Part shown: piece after piece, positions 1 through 11,732 of the stretch | Layout: each line of letters opens with the position of its first letter | Position numbering within the stretch: position 1 is the first letter of the stretch | NCBI GenBank assembly: GCA_947579665.1 | Contig: OX388351.1 | Location: 55,746,939 to 55,810,938, forward strand | Source: Sympetrum striolatum | Taxonomy: Eukaryota; Arthropoda; Insecta; Odonata; Libellulidae | DNA: 64,000 nt | Reading direction: 5' to 3' | Program-made: the position numbers and the translations under genes | The notes under the pieces: model-generated | The model's database searches: none | What the model was told of the DNA's origin: nothing | The model's input: only the letters and a program-made list of their open reading frames with translations

Positions 1-121
1 TGCAGTATCCGGAAGTAAAATGATTTTAGCGTTAGAAAGTTGACAAAATCATGTACGTTCGATGAATTGGAAACCGAGAATATTGACCATATCAGTAACA
101 ATCGCCATAATATACATTTTA

Positions 122-712
122 CTCTATCCTTCTACCTCTGGTGTTCTACGCTCTGACACAAACGACGTCTTTTTACGAAGCAGTAATAAACTTGACATAT
201 CCTACGTTCCCAAAAACCAAGAGAATGGCCCTGTGGAATCGGTAATTGATCCCTGCCTTTGTGCTCTCAGTTTCAACGACAGTGAACTCTGCGGAAGGTT
301 ATTACTAACAAAGGAAATTTGACTCTAGGCATGCGTGGCCTTAGGTAAGCCATGAAAAATCCATAGTCTTTTAGCTCCGGTCATCCGTATTTATGAATTT
401 TTTTAAGATTTTTAAGAATAATTTTCTTCGCAAGCGTTTACTACGATTAAACATTTCCAAATTAATCAGAAGGCTTAAGCTGACTATTTTTTGTCATGAT
501 CACTTCGAGGATAAATCTTTTGGTAATTTCGGAAGAGGATTAATTGATAATTCTAATTAATTAATCCTGATTAATTAGGATCATTATCAATATATTAATT
601 AAAATGTATTAATTGATAATTTATAATAATAATTATTAATTAATTATCCTGATTAACTAAACCTGATTAAAGGACATAAAGGCTCTTTATTCCATACTAT
701 CGTTGGACAACC
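122..712 (+). repeat. Arm 1 of an unclassified inverted repeat
   Basis: This segment is similar, by eye, to the reverse complement of 2690-3160. Shared landmarks run in the same order: a TTCTACGCTC box near 142, CCCAAAAACC near 210, the box CCATGAAAAATCCATAG near 349, CAAATTAATCA near 458 and CATACTATCGTTG near 693. This arm is longer because 541-660 holds an extra AT-rich stretch with internal repeats (ATTAATTGATAATT occurs twice) that the other arm lacks. An 86-codon open frame at 62-322 runs into the arm but the other copy does not preserve it, so I do not call a gene. It may be a dispersed repeat present twice in opposite orientation, or a decayed element with long inverted termini. Confidence 0.6.
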
Positions 713-1149
713 CCAAACAAAACTAGCCGGTACTCGAAATCTAAAATTCCAGTCTTCTGCTAAAAGGTTCATTCCTACTTTTTACTCAAAAAACGGTGCT
801 TTTAATAATTACCTTGCAGAAAGTTTCGACGCAAAAATGGTGAAAAATTATATTTCCTTGATTTAAATCTCAGCAAGACATATCATACTATTTATCCTTG
901 AACATTCAAACGGTGATAACCTTTTCCGTAATGCAAACATAGAACCTTACGTATACGGTAGAAATCAACTACATTAATTATTGAGTAACATTTATTCCAA
1001 CGTGATGGATACACACTCCCCTTCTAGGGAGTGTTTTCCTGAAGTGGAAATTTTTCCTGAGCCCTCAGCTTAGGTTTTTTAAAAATCCACATACTAATTT
1101 TCTTCGTGTACTTTTGAAAACTATCTCTTTCTTTCTGTTTCACATATGA
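713..1149. other. No gene seen
   Basis: AT-rich spacer inside the inverted repeat. A short perfect hairpin (CACTCC/GGAGTG) lies near 1015-1034. Nothing else was recognised. Confidence 0.4.
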
Positions 1150-1206
1150 CGATGGGTTAGGTGTAAGAAGAGACTTTCTAGTCTCAATCTCGCCCGAATA
1201 AAGGCC

Positions 1207-1242
<36 letters not shown>
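1150..1242 (+). mobile_element. 3' end of a non-LTR retroelement or SINE with (TTA)n tail
   Basis: A block reading GGGTTAGGTG, then GAGACTTTCTAGTCTC (a short self-complementary stem), then CGCCCGAATAAAGGCC, runs directly into about eleven ATT units. The order 'stem, GCCCRA-TAAAGGC-like motif, ATT microsatellite' is typical of Jockey/I-type LINE and derived SINE 3' ends. A related end lies at 30165-30237. No coding part is attached. Confidence 0.4.
1210..1242. repeat. (ATT)n microsatellite
   Basis: About eleven uninterrupted ATT/TTA units, read directly. It abuts the retroelement-like end at 1150-1209 and is best read as that element's tail. Confidence 0.9.
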
Positions 1243-2689
1243 GTGTGCTAAAACTTATGATGTGTATTTTCACATTCTGCCATTCCATGGAATCGAACCT
1301 TCTCCGTCACAAATTCTTATCAATATGTAGTCCTCGAATATTGCTAGAATAAATTACTTTGCTAAAGTGAAAATCCGTCACATTTTGTGCAGACTGCCGA
1401 GATTCCTGGATCCCCTCTTCGGCAGATGTCCGTTACGAAACCCTTTTAAGCCTTTGCCGTGATGTCGCTTTTGATGGCAGCATATCTTCGATATTTCTTG
1501 GCTCTCCCAGACATATTTCTCAATTTCGGTGACTCTAGAGCACTCACGCACTCCTCGGTGCCTCACCTTCTAGTGACTCCATTTCATACACAGTTTGATT
1601 CATGGTTTAATTTAGCATCATCGGATTTATTTCCAAAAGGTCACTTACTTCTCCGATGCCAATGCGGAATCAAACCAGCATTGGAATATTTGATGCACTG
1701 ATATTCAATAGGATTCAAATGCTCATTACAATATTTGATTCTTTATAGTATGACATCTCAACCCGTCTATTGCGGCACATAAATTGTGTCCTTTGAATAA
1801 AATATTTGCATGCTGCGTAATAGGAAAGTGTTTTATATTTCAAATTCCGAATTGCAGAATCGAAATGTTTTATTCAAATACATTATTTCAAATACATATA
1901 TTCAAATAAATATCATAATATTCATACTAAAATATTTTACGCTGCATTGGGTGTTAAAATTTTAGGTCAGGCTTTGATTTTCAAAAAGGTTCTTTAAATT
2001 TTCCAAAAATAAATGAGTTTAGATGTTGATCTACATGATTTCCTTTAAAAGGCTAAAAGCACTAATCTATGAGATAAAAATAATGGTAAGGGTAAAGGAC
2101 ACAGAAGGGATTTATCATCATTAAAACTCCTTAATCGTAACCATCTTTATCTATTCTTGATATATTACTGTTGGAGTGACTGTAGCAAAGATTATCTCGT
2201 CTATTACAAAGCTGTGCCTATTTCCTTGCTAAAAAATCAAGGTTCATGGATAGAGAATTAAATAAAGCTTAAAAGAATCAAACAAAAATGCTTTTAAAAT
2301 TTATGTAGTAAAAATACAGCGTGAATAAAAGAATCCTCTTAAAGAATCTTCCATCTCCCATCGGATCAATATTTATCCTCCAAACAGTATAAGCGATTCA
2401 GCTTGGAAACTTATAAATGATAAATTAAAGAACGGTAAGAGGAAACAAAAAATGAAGCATCACGTTCAAATAAATGCTACTCAATATTTCATGTAATTGA
2501 TTTCTGAAACAGTATTTCCATCATCTTTGAGTCGAAGTATTTTGTTAAGTACCTATTAAAATGGTGATTTTGGAGAAAAGTAAGTGGGGATGATGCTTCA
2601 CAGCTGTAAACTGAAATTAATCCGTGCAATCATCCTGATAGGAATTTAAGAACACAATCTTCCGGTCCTGATATGAGACCGAGCTTGAA
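1243..2689. other. No gene seen
   Basis: AT-rich spacer between the inverted-repeat arms. An antisense B-box-like motif (GGAATCGAACC, 1289-1299) hints at a SINE scrap but has no A box partner. Short open frames around 1378-1701 on both strands have no recognisable features. Confidence 0.35.
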
Positions 2690-3160
2690 GTAGCTCAACG
2701 ATAGTATGAAATATAGAGACTTTTCATCTTTTAATCAGGATTTGAAAGATGAGTACCTCTTTCGAAACTACAAATGATTTATTCTCAAAGTGATAAAGAC
2801 AAAAAATGCTCTGTTTAAACCTTTTGATTAATTTGGAAAATTTTAATCATGATAAACTCATGGGAAGAAAATTCTTCAAAAAACTCTTTAAAAACTCAAT
2901 CAAGGTACATATCCATAAAAACAGATGACCGAAACTAAAAACTATGGATTTTTCATGGTTTACCTAAGGCTATGCCTCGAGTCTAATGTCCGTTGTTATA
3001 CATTACCTCATATGGAGTTAAATGTCGTTCAAACTGAGAACACAAAGGCCCCAATTAGTGATTCTTTTCGGTTTTTGGGAATGTAGGACATGACGCACTT
3101 TTCTGTTTCGTAAAAAGAGGGCGTTTGTGTCGGAGCGTAGAACAGCAGAGGTAGAGAGAG
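2690..3160 (-). repeat. Arm 2 of the unclassified inverted repeat
   Basis: Read on the minus strand, this matches 122-712 with the same order of conserved boxes, at roughly three bases in four by eye. Both arms contain a CTTAGGTAA motif that resembles a splice donor, and this arm has TTCTCAG upstream of it, so a duplicated exon cannot be excluded. The reading frames differ between arms. The outer limit is where similarity fades near 3160 and the inner limit is near 2690. Confidence 0.55.
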
Positions 3161-6100
3161 AAGTGTGGTCAGAGAGGATGTCCACAAGAAATAAAGGGCG
3201 CTAGGAGTATGTGGTTTGCAGTAAATTTGTGACTTTCCTTCGTCGCAAACAACGCTTTCTCTCGCTACAACCTTCTTCACGAATTTAAGGGGAGAAAACG
3301 GCCGTCTGTCTTTTCATGCATGAGTTGCAAGTGATTTTAAGGCTTCCGTTCATACTCGTGAAATTCCGAGTAAACAACCTGAACCATTTCCAGAACCATG
3401 TAGCTGATAAAAATTTCAATAAATGCGTGACTTTTTTGTAGTAAGGATTATGTAAATCAGTTGACTGATCTCTAGTGCTAATAATACTTAACTACAGAAG
3501 GTCAGTTATCAGAATAGATTCTCAGTTTTGGCATTGGTACTGGATTGATACCAGTGATAGAGCCAAAGAGCCAAATTCAAGTCCCCCGACTTTCTGGTTG
3601 GGAAATGCGTATTTGTGGTCGTTTTTCCCGATAATGGCTGGTGCCCAAAAGGGTATCCTGTCGTAAAAATCAACACCAAAACCAAATTCATAATTTACAT
3701 TATGAAGAAATAATAAAAAATCATCAACCGATCGCAATAAATGATTCGATTAAGGCTTCGAGGGAAGAATAACTGGAATAATTATCACTCTGTCAGATCG
3801 AGGGTAATGTAATGTAAACCCTGGATAATTCTACATGTATACAACTATAAATGAGGATACAGTATATCTGCAAATAAATGAAAAGGATGAGTCGTAAATA
3901 TGGTAGAAATCCTAAAAAATCTATTAAATGTATCGAAACGGGGATTAACTCAACGCTTAACTAGCCTAAAATACATATGTAAATGTATCTGTATAGAATA
4001 AAATGCGGGATAAGAGTGATACTACCAAGTTTATTTATAACTCAAGTGCAGAATTCCGTCGTAAGAAATCAACGCGTTAACTTAAGAAAGACCTTTAGGC
4101 TTAGTGTGGTCGTTAAGAGTAAAAAATTAGTCAATATTTTCATAACTGCATCTTCATTATTCTCCATCAAGGACATTTCTAATACAAAAACACTCATTGA
4201 GCGAGAGTTTGAAATATTCCTCGAAAATACGGCTCCTTTCACTCTTCATCAATCATGGCAAACAAGAAATTCAGTATTGAGAGCAAAAACAGTGATCTCC
4301 TTTAAAATCCGTCCCCCATTTCCAGCAAAAGGAGTATCTACTAAAGAATTTGGCCTTCCTCCGCCTCTTTTGTCCGGGGAGGCAATATTTCTCTGAGAAT
4401 GGGAGCGCATACATCTTCATAAATTCTACGTAGTGATGAGAAAGATCGAGGAGTTGAACGCCAAAATGTGGTTTCCTGTGAGACGCCTATAGTGCAGGAA
4501 ATTCTAAAAGGTTTTTTTCCTCAAAAGACATCTTCATTTCACTCGCTTTCAGGATTTAAGGTTATTCAGGCGAAGAAAAAGGATTGGGGAGAATAGGTTG
4601 AATTACTGCATAAGTTCACAGTGTGAAATGGTGTAGTATTCTTTTGGTGGTCATTCAGGTGAATGGCCTTCGAAATGGATTGTTTTTAGAGTTCCTGCTT
4701 TGTGAAGGAAAAGGAATTTTTTATATCCCCAAGGAATCCCTACGGAAGACACAGTACCTGGGTATGACATCCAGTAACGTCGTCTTTTTAAAATGGTTTA
4801 TTATCATAGGCTAAACTCAAATATAATTTCATTCTATACATTTAATTTACTTTTTCATTTGTTTTGGATATTTAAATTTGTCAATGTTTAAGGATTTTCG
4901 TATTTCAAATATTGAAAAGCGTGATTTTAATAAAAAGATTAAGTCGTTTATTCCATAACTAATTGGTTTTGAGTCCACCATCTTCAGCGGTATTACCAAG
5001 AAATAAAAATCGGCGAGAATTTGAAGGAAATCAGCGTCGAAAAATAATTAAATTACTACGCAATAAGGAAACAAATCAACCCTCTTGTTATATTTGGGGA
5101 TACGTCCGTTTACAACTTGGGATCCACAATTTTACTTGTGATTGATAAGAAACATATTTAAATTAATTATATTGAGAGGCCTGAACAAAAGAATTTTCAT
5201 CATCAAATTCCAAAATTACTTTTTAATTCACAAAGCAATTGCAATTTTGAAATTATCCAAAACTATTTTAATGACTTTTAGAGGTAAGAATTTAATTGGT
5301 ACAAAATTTTCATGTTTTTAAGATAATTTAGAGAACCTGATTCTATGGTACCTCATACAAATACCACCACCTCATGATGTGGTACTAGCAGTTTTTTTTA
5401 TAACACAAAGTAGGCCATATATTTTTATAATTTTACTACTCAAAATACCTTTATATAAAAGTAAGTGTCTTCCTCCGTAAGACTGCCAATGTTTCATTTC
5501 AACTGCGATTTGCCATAACTGATCAAACACCGCGAAACTCTTCCTCCCAATTTTGATCTAATTGGTTCAAGCTTTATCTGTAATTATTTTTAATGATCCT
5601 GCGGTAAACTGAAGGAGTTAAATTAAAGCACCAATTGCTCTTCTATACAATAGAGAAATTCCCAATTCTACTGTGATACCATGATTAATTTCTTTAAAAA
5701 CCTTTTTATAACTGTTGAACTCATTTTCCATGTAAAGGAATGACTCAGAGGGTAACTATATATAGTTATCACCTAATATATACTACAGAGTTTTATTGCT
5801 AATTTTTATTATTAAAACAGGTGACAATAGCTATTTAGGAGACCGTCGAGGGCTATAGACATTGAAAGAAGCTTTTAGGTAGCTACCTCCGAAAGAAGTG
5901 GTTAATATAAACTTGTGTGGGTATTTATTATTTAAATTGATTCTCAATCAAGAGCTTTGAGAATGCAGGAAACTCTCCTATTGCAGCCATTTCCTTTCAC
6001 TATCATTATACCCATCGTGCTGTTTTAAATGCCATTTTGCCGGTTGGTCATGATGCGGAAACAAGTGTATGCCGGCAGTATTTTCAGAATACACCCACGA

Positions 6101-7448
6101 AAGGATTAAAGAGAGAGAATCGCGATAACGCAGCAAAGGAAAGAAATGTCCACCGCGAGCGTCAAACGCTAACCAATTGGGAATTGGGTCACAGTTTAGT
6201 CCAATACCTCCGATAGTGCGCTATCTGGTCCATGGAAATGAATCCAGCTGTGGCCGGAATTAATGGATTATCCCAAATCAAGATGTACCTTTTTTCTGTT
6301 TCTTTTCAACATTGCGCCCCGAATTTGAAGGAAGGGCTGTCCGAATCCATGGCTAAAAACTAATGGCCATCGGATATCGTTAAGAATATCAAGAAAGAGT
6401 CACGGAGCTTTAGCTAAAATCTCATATTTAAAAATATACGTCCCGGGCCCGTATTTAAAAAAGAAATATCGCACCATGGATTTTACTCTCCGATAAATCG
6501 AATGTAGGCTTCTTGCGCCATAAGCAGATGTAGTATCGAATGTGAAATATATATACAAAAAAATAAAGAGTTTTAGAGGTAAAATTTGACGATGATAGAT
6601 TGATGTGACAATCGTTTGCCTCACTTATCCCTTAATTATATGTGAAAATAAAATGTATACCTATCATCATTGATAGAAGTGAAAAGATTATTTTGTAGTT
6701 AGATCAAGAACATCATTATTGTATTTTTTATTTCACGAACATTGGAGATGGTAATTTTACTCACCATCCTCGTGTAGTAGCGAATCAAATGTCATTTCTG
6801 AAAGGAAAGAGCATTTTTTATAAAATATCGAAGGAGAACGTGGTTTTTCTTTATTAGTGGTCATCATTTTCCCTAATGATACTGGTTAAAGGTTACTCCT
6901 AACGAAGAACGCATCGCATTTGAAATACGTATTAAATGATTTCAAATAGTGCCTATCTTATTTTCTTGGAATACCATGGAATGAGAAGAGGAACGCCGAC
7001 AAAAACAGCTAATGGGGATTTTAAGCCTCTAATCCCTTAACAGACTTGTTCCGACTTTTCTTTCTTTACATAATGATACTGGGTTAGTGTTCCGGCCGCT
7101 TTGAATACACATCTACAACATACACATAGAATCCTGAATAGCGCGAAGAGTCAGATATGTGACAGAAAGGAAGGCTGAGGTCTCTTGAACAGCTTTGATG
7201 TACATTTCATGAGGTAAGAACTCGCTCATTATATCGTTGATACTGATATGAAATCTGAAGAAATTTTGCATATATTGCCATTCATTCAAAATCAATCCCT
7301 GGACTGTTTTTTTGCAGATATGAGCTTTCTATTATAACATTAATTACAATGAAAATTTGTAAAAAAATAGTATTAGTTGTTATAGTAAGCCTCCTTTATA
7401 ACCCTGGTGTTATGGATATACCAAAACGAAAATTTTCTCACTCCCAGA
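3161..7448. other. No gene seen
   Basis: AT-rich, presumably intergenic or intronic. A moderately GC-richer patch lies at about 3520-3670 with a GATACCAGT-type inverted motif, and another at 6000-6330. Open frames such as 3983-4396 (137 codons, plus strand) have low-complexity, non-conserved-looking content and no splice context. Confidence 0.4.
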
Positions 7449-8098
7449 TTATCTACATTTACATTAATACCTTACAAGTTACCTTTGGCGTGTGGCAGGG
7501 GGTGTAAACACCAGTCGAATCTAAATTACTTCCTTATTCGGTTATTGTGACGTATTGTTCGCGGAAAGAATGAATCTCTAAAACGATTCGTCCTAGCATC
7601 TATTTCTCTTAACTTACGGTCATTATCGGATCGACCGAGGTTGCAGGGGGGTTGCATGATACCGATTGTATCTTCCGAAAATGTAGTTTCCCTGAATTTA
7701 TTAAGCAATCGCAGCCTAGCTTCCAATCTCTTTTCTTTCAAGGATTCCCAATCTACGTCTGAGAGCATTTTCGTAACGCTTGCTTTTTTATCGTAGCATT
7801 TCTTAACAAAACGAACCGCTTTACGCTGCACTTTCTTGAGTTCGCGAGTACACCTTTCATCCGCCTGATCCCATATACTTGCCGCATATTCCAGAAGGGG
7901 TCTGACCAAGGTAAAATAACTTCGCTCTCTCACCTTTTCATCGCATTTACCGACAATACGCTCTACAAAGCCAAGCCTTTTACTTGCTTTGCCGCAGATT
8001 TTTCGAATATGCGTGTTCCAATTTAAGTTATTAGTAACGTTGATCCCGAGATATTCAACTGAATCTACTAATTTGATATTAATTCCATTAATTTTTCC
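7449..8098 (-). mobile_element. 5'-truncated CR1/Jockey-like LINE (copy A)
   Basis: The minus strand encodes the C-terminal part of a non-LTR reverse transcriptase protein and the element's 3' end. The frame is open from about 8098 down to the stop at 7526. It contains the post-RT signature YLGINVT...WNTHI, then a PLLEYAASIWD stretch, then VQRKAVRFV, matching the same regions of the longer copy at 52531-55596 (YLGVTFSS, PSLEYCCAVWD, VQRRAARFV). The 3' UTR shares the CCCCCTGCCA-ACGCC motif with copies C and D and ends in a degenerate TAAATGTAGATA tail. Everything upstream, including the endonuclease and catalytic RT boxes, is missing, as expected of 5' truncation during target-primed reverse transcription. 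Confidence 0.85.
7526..8096 (-). pseudogene. Non-LTR reverse transcriptase ORF2, C-terminal remnant
   Basis: About 190 codons stay open without a stop, starting inside the element with no initiator ATG of its own. A possible internal start at 7933 would only add the last 135 residues. The retained part is the thumb and C-terminal region after the RT catalytic core, ending in FFPRTIRHNNRIRK, which parallels FFPQAIRDANR at the end of copy D. It cannot encode an active enzyme, because the endonuclease and the polymerase YxDD-type box are absent. The uninterrupted frame suggests a fairly recent insertion. Confidence 0.8.
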
Positions 8099-9147
8099 GG
8101 GTGATTTGGACGCAATTTTTTCTTTTCGAAGAAATTATCTGCAACTTCTTGAGCCTGGGGGAGATCAGTATAGAAATCTTGTCTAAGTTTCCTAAGGTGG
8201 CAGCGGTGTAAGGAAGGGTGTAGTGAAATGAGACGATTACAGCGAAAGTGGTTTGCAAGGGAAAATGAGAATTTTGCTTTGGGGATGGAATTGGAGAAAA
8301 ATGGGTCCTCTAAAAACAGGTGACAAAGTTTGTTAGGTGAACACATGTATCTGCTGCCGTTATAATAGATGAATTTGTACATATACATTGAAGTATGACT
8401 ATTTTTGTTTGTTTATACGCACCTGGTTTTGTTTTCTCGGCCTCATGGCTTTGATTCTTAAATGTTTTGAACTCTAGAGGATGCTAGATTACTATACAGG
8501 ATGCTAGATTACTTAATAAGAAATTCCTTGCAGATGTTTGATAAAACATTCAGCTGTCGTAGAGTTACTAAGGTACCTTAATGAAAGTTAACCTTTACAA
8601 TATGCTAGTAACAAGAAAGAAACATACATAACATATGCATGGTAAATAAAGAGGTAGCATTATTTTCATAACTTCAATTAATCATTTTTATAATGAATGG
8701 CAGATGATCGAGCTAACGTCACAGCTACGTCTTATTTGACATATAAGAACTACGTCATAGTTTAAATATTAGAATTTAATCATTTATTAGTGATAAGTAA
8801 GACTATGGTGTTGTGACTGATAAGCGGATATTGAGAATTTATTTAGTCATACTCTATGAAACATGAATGTAGAAAAAATAGTGTTAATCCTTTATGTTTT
8901 GTGTCACAAAACTGCATTACCATCCTTTCTTAGCCAAATATTGCCAAGAGACTGTTGAGAAATTTTAATTAAATACTATTATGCAAAAAATTGCTTTGAC
9001 ACTGTTTGTTGACTAATATATTTTTAATTTTACTAATACCCTTTCTGTTAATTGTAAAATCCCGTGTGTAAATCAATATCCAATAATAATATTCAGCTTT
9101 TGAATAAATATACAAAGAAGTTTTATCTGTGAATACTTTCTAGTTGC
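8099..9147. other. No gene seen; short tandem duplication
   Basis: AT-rich. At 8479-8513 the motif GGATGCTAGATTACT occurs twice at a 20-bp period. On the minus strand, 8099-8155 is open with a pyrimidine-rich CTCCCCCAG acceptor-like site just upstream, directly abutting the truncated LINE. This may be an exon edge or chance. Confidence 0.35.
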
Positions 9148-9205
9148 TGTACAGTTAAAAGTGCTTTGACAGCTTCGGTAATTTAGTACCTCCCAATTAT
9201 CACGT
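9148..9205 (-). mobile_element. SINE fragment (3' body only)
   Basis: On the minus strand the sequence ending in GTCAAAGCACTTTTAAC matches the 3' body of the SINE at 42330-42463 (GTCGAAGCACTTTTAAC), including the preceding AAATTACC/AAATGACC. The tRNA-like head is missing. It is one of at least three related copies in the window. Confidence 0.55.
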
Positions 9206-9595
9206 ATTGCTTGAGGTTTGATAAAATGTTGTTAAGTTTTTTGGGCACTCAAGTTCTAATTTTTTCATGATGAATATTTAAAATATGAGGGATTAATCTT
9301 ATCTTCGACTATTCAAAAGGAACAGATACATGGAAATATGGAATAATAATTATACATTGTTTATATGTTTGAATATATTCAGTCATTTCTGAAGGGTAAA
9401 TTTAGTATTAACTAAATATTTAGTAAGTAAATGTGATTGAATACATAATCTACCACAAATATATAAACATCTGTTGTCAATATAGTACCTGTTATTCCTA
9501 TAAGGAAGCTGGATCGCGGTGTTGAAAATAAGTTTGAAACACGGAATTCATATTGAGAGATGTTTATGGATAGCCTTGAAACCTATTCTTTGCAG

Positions 9596-9673
9596 GTGAC
9601 GCCACAGAAAGAATGGTGTTGGAGATGTCGATTGCTGGGATGAAAAATTGGCAACATGGATTCGGAGAAACTG
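9596..9673 (+). other. Candidate internal exon (weak)
   Basis: A 78-nt segment is preceded by a pyrimidine-containing acceptor (CTATTCTTTGCAG) and followed by GTAAAG. One frame is open across it and reads DATERMVLEMSIAGMK before the donor, in a neighbourhood otherwise dense in stops. The length is a multiple of three. The splice signals are reasonable but this is ab initio only. I do not recognise the peptide, and no partner exon was identified. Confidence 0.15.
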
Positions 9674-11406
9674 GTAAAGGGATAGGCAGGCCTTTGTGTT
9701 GAATCGGTGATAAATGTCACATAAAAAGGGATTTATAAGATTTCAAATAAGATTGGCCTTTCTGTACAATTATTAAAATTGAAAGCCGTAAATTAAATCT
9801 TTGGGTATCGGGATCATACTCATATTTTATGACTGGAGGGAACTATAGAGCCTACTAGGGAACATCTGCAGAATTTTAATACGTAATGTATACGAAATAG
9901 TTTCAACATATTTTTGGTATTGATATAATTGTAATGTAATATTTAATCTCCATTATTTGGAAATTTTTATTACTAAAAGATAAACAAACGTGAAATATGC
10001 TGCCGAGATGCGCCTAACATTATTTACGTTGACTTTTAGGGCACTTATTCTCTCCAGTAAAGTACACATTTAATTTAATAATTTAATCATTCTTTAAACG
10101 ATAAATAAAAAATCTATATCATGAGTAATTTATTTTTCAAATTTTCTGTTGCAAATTGCATTTTAAGTGATGTTTATTAAATCTATATATTAATCAATAA
10201 AAATATAAAGTTTAGTGCAAGCTCTACAAGTATGATGCGTTCCCCATACACTCATTTTATCTCCATTGTTATGGACTTATTTATATGAAACTTTCCTTTT
10301 TATTTACATTGCTATATTATTATATTAGATACGATTTTTGTTTTCTGCTTAGTTCGAATTAAGCAATTTATTCAACAAAATCACATATGGAAAATTGTCA
10401 TGTATTTACGAAGGTCATGTGCAAATTCCTTTTGTTAACTAATTATCGATCTTGCTCGTTGAGTTGAGGCAATTCAAAATCGAAGCATAGCAAATGTCCT
10501 GAAGTTAACTAGCGCTACAGAGAGAATAGGTATAATCATATAAATGATGTTTTATGGGCAGTAATTACTCTTTTGAATAGGGCTTAATATCCGATATCTG
10601 TTTTAATAATCTATACGTACACATTGACCCCTGTTATTATATACCCTTTATTAAATTACACAGCCTTGTTGACTACATTTAGGTCTTTTATCGGACATTC
10701 TATTGCTTTGGAGTAAAAACATGGCACTTTTAACAATGAGCAGTTCATTTTCATAATGAGGTGGAAGCAAACCTTAATTACATTAAAAATGTTAGCTTAG
10801 AGCTTCAACCACAGCTTTAAATTCAATAGAAAACCCGATCGCATTCACACAATCACATTTGCTTTAAGTTAATCAAGTGTTTTGCCTAAAAACCAGAGGT
10901 TGCGTGCTCACTGTACATAAAAGCATTACTGAAATCATTTTTTCTAAATGCCATTTACAACCCTCTCGTTAAATTAGTATTTAATTGAATAATGTTAGAG
11001 ATACTCTAAATTTTCACTCCTGAACGATTGACATGTGTATTTTTCGGTACTGAATAATTTATGAAACTACGTAGAGATTATTCTCTACTTTCAAAAACAA
11101 CCCATTTGCAATTTATTCTAAAATATAATTAATCACTTTCATATTTATATAGTTGTTAAATCGTTTTAGGTTTTGAGTGGGAGTGAAAGCGTACTGTGAA
11201 AATGAAATGATCATTCTCTCACGAAAATAAAGAGGTATTTAAATGTGTAAATATAATGCTGGTCACTGGATGCGTGTGCTAGCAATTTTTACGTGGAGGT
11301 GAGAACGAAATACATCGAAAAATAGTATCTCTCTTCTGGAGTTAATTTTTTTCCAGAAGCGTATTCATTTTTATTGAATAAAACATCGTTTTTGATCGGT
11401 ATGTTA
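9674..11406. other. No gene seen
   Basis: AT-rich (long A and T runs), with no extended reading frame, transposon termini or tRNA-like signal found. Confidence 0.4.
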
Positions 11407-11414
11407 GCGTAAAT

Positions 11415-11724
11415 AAGAGTTTCCCAAACTATGTTCCACAGAACACCGGTGTCACGCTGAACCTGAATAGGTGATCCGCAACAATTTGTAGTGTCAATGG
11501 AGAATAAAAGGCATTAAATGCTTTATTGATTCATATTTTAAGTTTTTATTACAAAATTATAGTTTTATATGTAAACATAATTACCAAATGAATAGTATGT
11601 TGTAATTAAATGATGTTTTTAATTTTACAAGTAGAATTACCTAACCTAAATATAAGCTTAGTGTTCCGTTGAACTTCCCAGGTTTGCGAAGTGTTCCATT
11701 GCAGAAAATATTTGGGAAACCCTG
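11415..11724. mobile_element. hAT-type MITE, 310 bp (family 1)
   Basis: The left end reads AAGAGTTTCCCAAAC and the right end, reverse complemented, reads CAGGGTTTCCCAAAT. These are imperfect terminal inverted repeats of the CAGRGTTTCCCAA kind typical of hAT elements. Flanks are GCGTAAAT (11407-11414) and GTGTAAAT (11725-11732), a 7-of-8 match to the 8-bp target duplication expected for hAT transposases. Internally it is AT-rich and has no transposase frame, so it is non-autonomous. GTTCCACAGAACAC near the left and GTGTTCCATTGCAG near the right end extend the sub-terminal symmetry. Confidence 0.8.
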
Positions 11725-11732
11725 GTGTAAAT

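Noticed and set aside
62..322. 86-codon frame with a hydrophobic N-terminus, secreted-protein-like
   Set aside because: Most of it lies in the inverted-repeat arm, and the matching arm at 2690-3160 does not preserve the frame.
5754..5769. Perfect 16-bp palindrome TAACTATATATAGTTA
   Set aside because: Short AT palindromes are expected by chance in DNA of this composition and nothing nearby gives it a role.
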